This document shows positions 1 through 6,031 of a stretch of DNA of 6,188 nt, in pieces. Under the pieces are notes generated by a model, which saw only the letters and a list, made by a program, of their open reading frames with translations, had not been told where the DNA came from and made no database searches. Positions within the stretch are counted from its first letter, which is position 1. Each line of letters opens with the position of its first letter. A program made the position numbers and the translations under genes. This DNA is from Bacillota bacterium (GTDB taxonomy: Bacteria; Bacillota; Clostridia; Oscillospirales; Ruminococcaceae). Where the stretch lies: NCBI GenBank assembly GCA_023439605.1, contig JAEXNS010000033.1, forward strand, positions 1 through 6,188, written 5' to 3'.

Positions 1-2
1 AT

Positions 3-1913
3 ACAGAAGAAACATTAGAATTTTCTATTTTCCCTTCACTTTTGCTAATTATGACTTTATTTAGATTGGCCATGAATATCACCACGACTCGATATATTTT
101 GTCTACGGGTTCTGCTGGAGGATTAATTGATACCTTTGGTAAATTTGTAATGCAAGGCAATGCTGTTATTGGATTTATTATATTTCTAATAATAACTATA
201 GTACAGTTTATGGTTATTACAAAAGGATCTGAAAGGGTTTCAGAAGTTGCAGCAAGATTTACGCTGGATGCTATGCCAGGAAAGCAAATGGCCATAGATG
301 CTGACTTGAGTTCTGGACTTATAGACGAGCCAACAGCAAGAATAAGAAGACTTAAAATACAAAGAGAAGCTGACTTTTTTGGTTCAATGGATGGTGCGTC
401 TAAGTTTGTTAAGGGTGACTCTATAATGTCTATTGTAGTTACTGTTATAAATTTAGTTGGTGGTATAATAATTGGAATATTAAATAAAGAAGGTACTGTA
501 CCAGAGATCATGAACATATATAGCATTGCAACAGTTGGAGATGGACTTATGTCTCAAATTCCGGCATTGCTTATATCTGTTGCTACTGGTATGATGGTTA
601 CTAGATCTGCTTCTGAAGCAGATTTAAATGAAGATCTTTCAAAACAATTTACTTCTCAACCAATGGTTTTGATTATTTCAGGAATTACACTTGCTTCACT
701 CTCGTTAATTGGATTTCCTCCACTACAAGTTATGATTTTATCTGTTACCTTAGTAGGGTTAGGGATAATTTTAAAAAGAAAATCCAATATTGTTTTATCT
801 GGAGCAGAACATGTTGGAGACCATGGCTTAGTGCCTCAGGAAGAAATAACTAGTGAAGCTGATTATTATAGAAAAATAGAAAACTTATATGGGTTATTAT
901 CAGTTGAACAAGTTAGAATTGATTTTGGATATAGTTTAATTCCTATTGTTGATGAATCTAGCGGTGGCAATTTCTTGGATAGAGTAGTAATGTTTAGGAA
1001 ACAATATGCTGCAGAAATGGGTTTTGTCATTCCACCAGTTCAACTAAAAGATAGTGTGAAATTAAACCCAAACCAATATGCTATATGTTTAAGAGGCGAA
1101 GAAGTTGCTATTGGAGATATTTTAGTAGACCATTATCTTGCTCTAGCTCCTAGTGAAGATGAAGATACAATAGATGGTATAGAAACCGTAGAACCTGCTT
1201 TTGGCATAAAAGCAAAATGGATAAGCGAGGATAAAAAGGTAAAGGCAGAACTTATGGGGTATACTTTAATAGATCCTGTATCAGTTATTATAACTCATTT
1301 CTCAGAGATAATAAAAGTACATGCATATGAACTTTTAAATAGACAAGAAACCAATAATATTTTAGATAACTTAAGAAAAACAAATGAAAATATAGTAAAT
1401 GATGTAATACCAAACGTAATAAATGTAAGCGATTTACAAAAGGTTTTATGTAGGTTATTACAAGAAAATATACCTATAAAAGACCTTGAAACTATACTTG
1501 AAACTTTAGGTGATTATGGTACAAAAGTCAAAGACATTGATATGCTAACTGAATATGTGAGACAGGCACTCAAACGAACTATTTCACGTAAATTTACAGA
1601 AGCAGGTCAAATGAAAGTTATAAGTTTGGATTCTGAAATAGAAAGTAAGATTATGGCGGCTGTTAAAAAGATGGATGGAGGGTCCTATCTTGCTCTAGAT
1701 CAACAATCTATACAAAAAATAATTACTTCTACTACATCACAGTTAGACAAGGTAAAGGATATCGTTTCTTTACCAATAGTACTGACTTCACCTATAGTTA
1801 GAATATATTTTAAAAAATTATTAGATCAATTTTATCCAAATGTTACTGTTCTATCTTTTAATGAAATTGATACAGATGTTCAGATTCAATCATTGGGAAA
1901 TATATCTATTTAA
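3..1913 (+). CDS. flhA: Flagellar biosynthesis protein FlhA, 5'-truncated by window edge
   Basis: FlhA forms the nonameric export gate of the flagellar type III secretion system in the inner membrane; its cytoplasmic domain docks chaperone-substrate complexes. The reading frame is open to the left edge (bases 1-2 belong to a split codon), and the first visible residues, TEETLEFSIFPSLLLIMTLF, are internal FlhA sequence, so the TTG at 42 is not the start. 636 residues are visible; full-length FlhA is about 680-700, so roughly 50-60 N-terminal residues are missing. Seen in order: hydrophobic helices (about nt 30-220); the FHIPEP-family signature ARFTLDAMPGKQMAIDAD near nt 246-305; FFGSMDGASKFVKGDS; two hydrophobic blocks near nt 430-770, including GDGLMSQIPALLISVATGM; then the soluble domain with LIPIVDESSGGNFLDRV, GYTLIDPVSVIITHFSEIIK and LTEYVRQALKRTIS. 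The C-terminus is complete. The stop codon overlaps the ribosome binding site of the sigma-factor gene. Nothing looks broken. FlhA rather than a virulence paralogue (InvA/LcrD type), given the flagellar neighbours. Confidence 0.97.
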   Translation, partial: TEETLEFSIFPSLLLIMTLFRLAMNITTTRYILSTGSAGGLIDTFGKFVMQGNAVIGFIIFLIITIVQFMVITKGSERVSEVAARFTLDAMPGKQMAIDADLSSGLIDEPTARIRRLKIQREADFFGSMDGASKFVKGDSIMSIVVTVINLVGGIIIGILNKEGTVPEIMNIYSIATVGDGLMSQIPALLISVATGMMVTRSASEADLNEDLSKQFTSQPMVLIISGITLASLSLIGFPPLQVMILSVTLVGLGIILKRKSNIVLSGAEHVGDHGLVPQEEITSEADYYRKIENLYGLLSVEQVRIDFGYSLIPIVDESSGGNFLDRVVMFRKQYAAEMGFVIPPVQLKDSVKLNPNQYAICLRGEEVAIGDILVDHYLALAPSEDEDTIDGIETVEPAFGIKAKWISEDKKVKAELMGYTLIDPVSVIITHFSEIIKVHAYELLNRQETNNILDNLRKTNENIVNDVIPNVINVSDLQKVLCRLLQENIPIKDLETILETLGDYGTKVKDIDMLTEYVRQALKRTISRKFTEAGQMKVISLDSEIESKIMAAVKKMDGGSYLALDQQSIQKIITSTTSQLDKVKDIVSLPIVLTSPIVRIYFKKLLDQFYPNVTVLSFNEIDTDVQIQSLGNISI

Positions 1914-1924
1914 AGGAGAGAGAA

Positions 1925-2707
1925 ATGAGTAATTTAGATAATTCAAAAATGACAGATGAAGAATTTGAAATTATACATAAACAGTATAAAGAAACGGGGA
2001 ATATAAGTCTTAGAAATAAGCTAGTTATGAATTTTGCCTCAATACCTAAAACAGCTGCGATGCAATTGAGAGGATTAACTGCAAGTTATGCACAGGTTGA
2101 AGATATGGTTAATCAGGGAATGATTACTTTGATAGATTGTATAGATAAATTTGACTTTTCAAAAGGAATAAAGTTTGAAGCATATGCATTTATGAGGGTA
2201 AGAGGTAGTATTATAGATTTGGTTAGAAAGCAAGATTGGGTACCTAGAAGGGTAAGAATGAATTCAAAAGAAATATCAAGCGTGTATAATACTTTATGTC
2301 ATGAATTACAAAGAGAACCAACAAAAGAAGAAATAGCTGAAAAAATGAATATATCCGTAAATAAATTAGATCATTATAACAGTGAAATATCAAATGCAGT
2401 CGCGTTTTCGTTTGAAGAGTTAATTCAAAATATGTCTCAAATGGGGGACGTTCTAGAAAGCACTTTAAGTGAAGACTTAACACCAGAAAAAAAAGTAATT
2501 AAAACTGAATTACGTGAAATGCTCAAAAAATCAATAGATGTTTTGAGTGAGCGTGAAAGGCTTGTTGTGACTTTGTATTATTATGAAGAATTGACTCTTT
2601 CTGAAATAGCAGAAGTTTTAAATGTAAGTTTACAAAGAGTATCGCAAATAAACTCAAAGGCAATAATGAAACTTAGATCTAACATGAGTGATTATATAAA
2701 TGCATAG
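1925..2707 (+). CDS. fliA: Flagellar sigma factor FliA/SigD (sigma-28)
   Basis: Alternative RNA polymerase sigma factor that directs transcription of late flagellar, motor and chemotaxis genes in flagellated bacteria. The 260 residues match the length and order of the FliA/SigD/WhiG family. Region 2 lies at about residues 30-100, with VEDMVNQGMITLIDCIDKFD and the diagnostic FMRVRGSIIDLVRKQDWVPR (residues 89-108). Region 3 follows at about 110-160 (REPTKEEIAEKMNIS). Region 4 is at about 195-252, with LSERERLVVTLYYYEELTLS and a helix-turn-helix ending in VSLQRVSQINSKAIMKLR. A clean AAGGAG at 1913-1918, 6 nt before the ATG, supports the start. The gene begins 11 nt after the flhA stop, so it is almost certainly co-transcribed with the export apparatus. 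Its anti-sigma factor FlgM is not encoded in the window. From memory, segments such as YAQVEDMVNQG and VRKQDWVPRRVR resemble the Lachnospiraceae form of FliA more than that of Bacillus. Confidence 0.96.
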   Translation: MSNLDNSKMTDEEFEIIHKQYKETGNISLRNKLVMNFASIPKTAAMQLRGLTASYAQVEDMVNQGMITLIDCIDKFDFSKGIKFEAYAFMRVRGSIIDLVRKQDWVPRRVRMNSKEISSVYNTLCHELQREPTKEEIAEKMNISVNKLDHYNSEISNAVAFSFEELIQNMSQMGDVLESTLSEDLTPEKKVIKTELREMLKKSIDVLSERERLVVTLYYYEELTLSEIAEVLNVSLQRVSQINSKAIMKLRSNMSDYINA

Positions 2708-2709
2708 TA

Positions 2710-2715
2710 AAGGAG
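2710..2715 (+). promoter_or_regulatory. Ribosome binding site of flgF-like gene
   Basis: AAGGAG lies 9 nt before ATG 2725. It decides the start: an in-frame TTG at 2716 abuts this site directly and cannot be used with it, whereas ATG 2725 (or, less well spaced, ATG 2728) can. Confidence 0.85.
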
Positions 2716-2724
2716 TTGATAAAA

Positions 2725-3462
2725 ATGATGAAGGGATTTTATACTGCAGCATCAGGTATTTTTGTGCAACAAAGAAATATAAATGTTATAGGTAATAATA
2801 TAGCAAATTCACAAACACCAGGTTTTAAAACTGACAGAGTTGTGACTTCTACATTTAGTCAATTAGTAGAGAGAATTGAAAATAGAAATAAAGCTATTAT
2901 TGGTTCAGAATCACCAGTAAGTTTTGTAGATGAAGTTCCAGTAAATCTTTTGGATTCATCTGTAGAAGAAACTGATAGACCATTTGATATGACATTAATA
3001 GATGAAGGGTACTTTAATATTGCAGGACAAGATAAAACCTATATGACTAGAAATGGGAATTTCGATGTAGACAATGAGGGTTATTTGATTTTAGAGGGTG
3101 TTGGAAGAGTTTTGGGGCAAAATGGTCCTATTAGAATTGGAACTTCTGATTTTGAAGTTATGGAAAACGGAGATGTTTTTTCAGAAGATTATAATATTTA
3201 TTTTGGGAAATTGCTAATAACTATACCTGAAGAAGGTACAGAGGTTACTAAATTTAACAGTGGAATGTTTATTGCAGAAGAAACTCAGGTAGTTCAAAAT
3301 CCACAAGTGGTACAATATGCACTTGAACGTTCAAACATAGATATGAATCAAGAATATACAAGATTAATAGAAGCACAAAGAGCTTTACAAGCTTGTAGTA
3401 ACGCACTTCAAATTGTAGATACTATAAATTCAAAGGCAGCAATGCTATCAAGTATTTCTTAA
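2725..3462 (+). CDS. flgF: Flagellar basal-body rod protein, FlgF-like
   Basis: Rod/hook-family protein of the flagellar basal body, exported by the type III system and assembled outside the membrane; FlgF forms part of the proximal rod. From ATG 2725 it is 245 residues, close to the usual ~250. The N-terminal rod domain (residues 4-38) reads GFYTAASGIFVQQRNINVIG then NNIANSQTPGFKTDR, the family signature. The middle has RPFDMTLIDEGYFNI (85-99) and MTRNGNFDVDNEGYLILEG, matching the FlgF/FlgG core. The C-terminal helix domain (about 200-245) begins LERSNIDMNQEYTRLIEAQR. There is no signal peptide, as expected for a type III substrate. It follows fliA by 17 nt and precedes a paralogue. I call it FlgF because it lacks the longer segment after the N-terminal helix that the next gene shares with FlgG; the FlgF/FlgG (or Bacillus FlhO/FlhP) assignment is less sure than the family. 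Its only cysteine is residue 224. Confidence 0.88.
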   Translation: MMKGFYTAASGIFVQQRNINVIGNNIANSQTPGFKTDRVVTSTFSQLVERIENRNKAIIGSESPVSFVDEVPVNLLDSSVEETDRPFDMTLIDEGYFNIAGQDKTYMTRNGNFDVDNEGYLILEGVGRVLGQNGPIRIGTSDFEVMENGDVFSEDYNIYFGKLLITIPEEGTEVTKFNSGMFIAEETQVVQNPQVVQYALERSNIDMNQEYTRLIEAQRALQACSNALQIVDTINSKAAMLSSIS

Positions 3463-3469
3463 GAATGGT

Positions 3470-3475
3470 AGGTGA
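3470..3475 (+). promoter_or_regulatory. Ribosome binding site of flgG-like gene
   Basis: AGGTGA lies 5 nt before ATG 3481 and pairs with the downstream part of the anti-Shine-Dalgarno sequence (AGGAGGTGA). An in-frame GTG at 3472 lies inside this site, so it is part of the ribosome binding site rather than the start. Confidence 0.8.
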
Positions 3476-3480
3476 AATTT

Positions 3481-4233
3481 ATGAATAATGCGTTTTATAC
3501 TGGAGCATCTGGTGTAATGGCATATCAACATGGAATAGATATTATTTCTCACAACATTTCAAATTCAAATACAACTGGCTATAAAGTTACAAAAGCAGAA
3601 TTTAAAGAATTGTTATACAATAAAATGGATGTAAAATACAATTTGGAAGCTACAGATGAAGAAATAATTGCTTCAGGTCATGGTGTAAAATTACATGGTA
3701 GTGACCTAATATATAGTCAAGGTAATTTGCAAAATACTGGATATGATTATGACTTTGCAATAGTGGGAGACGGTTTATTTGCTGTAGATAATGGCGGACA
3801 AATCGAATATACAAAAAACGGGAACTTTGATGTAAGTATTGAACAAAATGGTGGTTATTTGGTCTCATCTGATGATGGCTCTTATATTTTGGATCAAAAT
3901 AGACAAAGAATTGTAGTTCCTTTTAATGAAGAAGAACAAGCTTTTGATACGAAAAATTTAAAAAATGTTCTTGGAGTTTTTAACGTACAAAATCCATATG
4001 GTCTGTTGAGAATTAACGATACAAGGTTTTTACCTACAGATAAGTCAGGCATACCTGTTTTGTCAAATGTAGGGACATATGATGTTTATGAAAAAACTTT
4101 AGAAGCCTCTAACATAAACCTAGCAAAGGAAATGTCTGATGTAATAGTATATCAAAGATCATATCAATTTTGTGCAAGAGTTGTTAGTGTTGCAGATGAG
4201 GTGGAGCAAGTAGCAAATAGTCTTAGAAAATAA
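3481..4233 (+). CDS. flgG: Flagellar basal-body distal rod protein, FlgG-like
   Basis: FlgG forms the distal rod, the drive shaft crossing the cell wall. From ATG 3481 the protein is 250 residues. The N-terminal domain starts NNAFYTGASGVMAYQHGIDI then HNISNSNTTGYK, a slightly degenerate form of the rod signature. It continues with AEFKELLYNKMD (39-50) and ASGHGVKLHGSDLIYSQGNL (64-83), the segment that follows the N-terminal helix in FlgG and is shorter or absent in FlgF; this is the main reason for choosing FlgG. Then come DFAIVGDGLFAVD (91-103) and YTKNGNFDVS. The C-terminal domain (about 207-250) reads LEASNINLAKEMSDVIVYQR followed by SYQFCARVVSVADEVEQVAN, close to the FlgG consensus. It starts 18 nt after the preceding paralogue and is surely in the same operon. 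Its single cysteine, residue 231, aligns with the single cysteine of the preceding protein. A FlgF role cannot be fully excluded. Confidence 0.9.
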   Translation: MNNAFYTGASGVMAYQHGIDIISHNISNSNTTGYKVTKAEFKELLYNKMDVKYNLEATDEEIIASGHGVKLHGSDLIYSQGNLQNTGYDYDFAIVGDGLFAVDNGGQIEYTKNGNFDVSIEQNGGYLVSSDDGSYILDQNRQRIVVPFNEEEQAFDTKNLKNVLGVFNVQNPYGLLRINDTRFLPTDKSGIPVLSNVGTYDVYEKTLEASNINLAKEMSDVIVYQRSYQFCARVVSVADEVEQVANSLRK

Positions 4234-4246
4234 TTTTAAATAAAAT

Positions 4247-4254
4247 GGTGGTGA
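4247..4254 (+). promoter_or_regulatory. Ribosome binding site of FliK-like gene
   Basis: GGTGGTGA matches seven of the eight bases of GGAGGTGA and lies 5 nt before GTG 4260. The earlier in-frame ATG 4245 and GTGs 4248 and 4251 overlap this site and have only AT-rich sequence without a Shine-Dalgarno match upstream, so they are unlikely starts. Confidence 0.7.
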
Positions 4255-4259
4255 TTTTT

Positions 4260-5672
4260 GTGGCAGATATGCTTAGAATTACGACTCCAATAACAAATAA
4301 AAATGTTGTTCAGCCGACAAAAGAGCATGTTGACTCAAATACACTTCCATTTGACATGCAGGATACATCGAAAGTTATAAAGACAACAGCAGACTCAGAG
4401 TTGTTAAAACAAAATAATGGTAACATAGATAAAGATACTGCACCAACACTACTGATGGATTTACTGAAAGATCCATCAGTAACAGTTAGTTTTTTAAAGA
4501 ATATTTTTTTATTGCAAGAGATAGTAAGTTTATTACCTCTAAACAATCAGCCTATAACAGAGGAAATAGAAAATTTATTTAATGCCTTATTGGTAAAACC
4601 AGAAGATATAGAAAAAGAAATGATACGTCAAGAAAACTCTTCTACATCTTTTAAAGGTGAATTATTTGATTTTTTACGAGATGTTTTAAACGAGCAAAAA
4701 GGAAATGATGCAAAACAGGCAGTAGCAACACTTTTAAAAGCAATGAATTCAGAATCAAACAGAGGAGAAATATTACTTTCTCTATCAAATAGTTTAAGCT
4801 ATCTAGCAGATACTTTATCACCAAGTAAAAATATAGCAGAAAGTATATGGGCTTTATCTGAAAAGTTTAAATTAGATACAGCAGAAAAGGACTTTAACAA
4901 CTTAAAATCACAAGTTTTAAATATTTTGGGAGATGTAGAGTCAAGTATATTATTTTCAGATAAATTGTCAAAAATCATTTCCATAGTAAAATATAATCTT
5001 TCTAGATATAACTCAAATAAAGACTTTTTACCAGACGCTACTGCCAATATGCTGAGATTTATAGGTGGTAAATCTGAAAAAGGTAAGTTTTTGAAGTTTG
5101 TACAGGCTTTTATAGCTGATTTACATGGTGATAATTTGAAAAAAACTGAGACTTCGCAGGTTATGAATGCTTTGGCAGAAATAATAAGTAAAAATACAGA
5201 AGACAAAGAGCTGAAGATGCTTAATTCTGAAAATATAGATAAAATAATACATAGTCTTTTATCTTCACCTTGTAACTTTACGCCTCTTTTACATTTTATA
5301 ATTCCGGTCGAATATATGGATATAAAGTCTTTTGCGGAAATATGGATAAATCCAAATGAAGAAGAAACCAGTAAAAAACAAGGGGAGTATAGAGAAAATA
5401 TACATATGTTGCTTGTTTTCGACATAGAAACAGTTGGACAATTTGAACTGGAGATTTTCTCAAGAGATAAAAATTTGGAATTATCATTGCTTTGTCCTGA
5501 AAGTTATACAGATATTTTTATGGAGGCCTCTTCAAGTTTTAGAGAATGTGTTAAGTTTTCTGAATATAGCATAAAAGAAATTAAAATAGGCAAACTTGAA
5601 AAATCACGTTCGCTTGTACAAGTTTTTAAGACATTGCCTTATAAAAGGACTGGTATAAATGTCAAAATCTAA
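4260..5672 (+). CDS. FliK-like hook-length/export-switch family protein, divergent
   Basis: About 470 residues from GTG 4260; not a member I can name with certainty. The N-terminus (1-60) is polar and probably disordered (NKNVVQPTKEHVDSN). Residues ~60-340 are rich in short amphipathic helices (LLMDLLKDPSV, FKGELFDFLRDVLNEQKG, QAVATLLKAMNSESNRGEIL, SYLADTLSPSKNIAESIWAL). The C-terminal part (~362-470) begins AEIWINPNEEE and continues HMLLVFDIETVGQFELEIFS then KNLELSLLCPE, a strand pattern with a central G that resembles the FliK C-terminal domain, which in FliK binds the FlhB cytoplasmic domain. There is no signal peptide or membrane helix. The next gene encodes an FlhB-tail-like protein and overlaps this one by 14 nt, the same pairing as ylqG-ylqH in Bacillus subtilis as I recall it. 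I infer a role with that protein in export switching. It lacks the Pro/Gln-rich ruler region typical of the main hook-length FliK, so it is probably a second, accessory copy. The family call is moderate; the coding call is firm. Confidence 0.6.
   Translation: MADMLRITTPITNKNVVQPTKEHVDSNTLPFDMQDTSKVIKTTADSELLKQNNGNIDKDTAPTLLMDLLKDPSVTVSFLKNIFLLQEIVSLLPLNNQPITEEIENLFNALLVKPEDIEKEMIRQENSSTSFKGELFDFLRDVLNEQKGNDAKQAVATLLKAMNSESNRGEILLSLSNSLSYLADTLSPSKNIAESIWALSEKFKLDTAEKDFNNLKSQVLNILGDVESSILFSDKLSKIISIVKYNLSRYNSNKDFLPDATANMLRFIGGKSEKGKFLKFVQAFIADLHGDNLKKTETSQVMNALAEIISKNTEDKELKMLNSENIDKIIHSLLSSPCNFTPLLHFIIPVEYMDIKSFAEIWINPNEEETSKKQGEYRENIHMLLVFDIETVGQFELEIFSRDKNLELSLLCPESYTDIFMEASSSFRECVKFSEYSIKEIKIGKLEKSRSLVQVFKTLPYKRTGINVKI
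4450..4481 (+). repeat. Perfect inverted repeat (RNA hairpin) inside FliK-like gene
   Basis: TACTGATGGAT (4450-4460) pairs perfectly with ATCCATCAGTA (4471-4481). An inner T-G wobble (4461/4470) and a T-A pair (4462/4469) extend it to a 13-bp stem with a 6-nt loop (4463-4468). Runs of six T (4490-4495) and seven T (4504-4510) follow, the first starting 8 nt after the stem, which is too far for a canonical intrinsic terminator. It codes in frame for LLMDLLKDPSV, about residues 63-73 of the FliK-like protein. Whether it does anything in the mRNA is unknown. Confidence 0.55.
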
Positions 5673-6009
5673 AGAAAATAAAGCAGTTGCTTTAAAATAT
5701 AATGCAGAATCAGATATGGCTCCAGTTGTTATTGCATCTGGGTATGGTGATATTGCAGATAAAATAATTGATATAGCTGAAAAAAATGGTATACCAGTAT
5801 TTAGAGATGACAGTGCGGCCTCTCTGCTTTGTATGCTAGAAGTGGGAAACAATATTCCTGAAGAATTATATCAGGTTGTGGCAGCTATTTATTGTCAGCT
5901 TTTAAAGATTTCTTCCGAAATCAAAAACAAAGGTAATAGTAATGCTATGGAAAAGACAACAACAAAAACTGTTCAGGAAATGCTGAAAAATTCCAGAAGA
6001 GAACGATAA
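5659..6009 (+). CDS. Free-standing FlhB C-terminal-domain protein (YlqH/FlhX type)
   Basis: A 116-residue soluble protein corresponding to the part of FlhB (FlhB/HrpN/YscU/SpaS family) that lies after the self-cleavage site. KAVALKYNAESDMAPVVIAS (8-27) followed by GYGDIADKIIDIAEKNGIPV (28-47) and IPEELYQVVAAIYCQLL (66-82) match the FlhB pattern AVALKY..MAP.V.AKG.....I..IA...GIP and IPEELY. The membrane domain and the NPTH motif are absent; SKENK stands where NPTHY would be, so this is a ready-made equivalent of the cleaved FlhB-CC fragment. A polar tail of about 34 residues, ending in a basic NSRRER, follows the domain. ATG 5659 has AAGGA at 5645-5649, 9 nt upstream, and overlaps the end of the FliK-like gene by 14 nt in another frame, suggesting translational coupling. 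Known relatives are Bacillus YlqH and Helicobacter HP1575 (FlhX), the latter shown to stand in for the FlhB tail. Family call strong; the precise role here is inferred. Confidence 0.88.
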   Translation: MSKSKENKAVALKYNAESDMAPVVIASGYGDIADKIIDIAEKNGIPVFRDDSAASLLCMLEVGNNIPEELYQVVAAIYCQLLKISSEIKNKGNSNAMEKTTTKTVQEMLKNSRRER

Positions 6010-6018
6010 AAAATTAAT

Positions 6019-6026
6019 GGGGTGAT
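6019..6026 (+). promoter_or_regulatory. Ribosome binding site of the last, partial gene
   Basis: GGGGTGAT, one base short of GGAGGTGAT, ends 5 nt before GTG 6032. The nearby ATG 6017 runs into a stop after two codons, and ATG 6025 lies inside the site and opens a frame that stops after 16 codons. Confidence 0.7.
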
Positions 6027-6031
6027 GTATA

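Noticed and set aside
42..44. TTG at 42 as the start of FlhA
   Set aside because: The same frame is open to the left edge, and the codons before 42 encode conserved internal FlhA sequence (LEFSIFPSLL).
2244..2483. Minus-strand open frame opposite fliA
   Set aside because: It lies antisense to the conserved middle of the sigma factor and shows only low-complexity Leu/Phe-rich translation with no recognisable family.
2716..2718. TTG start for the FlgF-like gene
   Set aside because: It directly abuts the AAGGAG site; ATG 2725 has proper spacing and gives the usual short N-terminus of the family.
4245..4247. ATG start for the FliK-like gene
   Set aside because: It overlaps the GGTGGTGA site, and no Shine-Dalgarno match lies upstream of it.
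4799..5425. Long minus-strand open frame (208 codons) opposite the FliK-like gene
   Set aside because: It is rich in Ser, Phe, Leu and Ile, as expected from the antisense of a Lys/Glu-rich helical gene. I recognise no domain, and the + strand gene there is in an operon with well-supported starts and overlaps.
6002..6009. AACGATAA as a sigma-28 -10 element before the last gene
   Set aside because: It matches only six of eight bases, and there is no TAAA at the right distance upstream; the sequence is the end of the FlhB-like gene.
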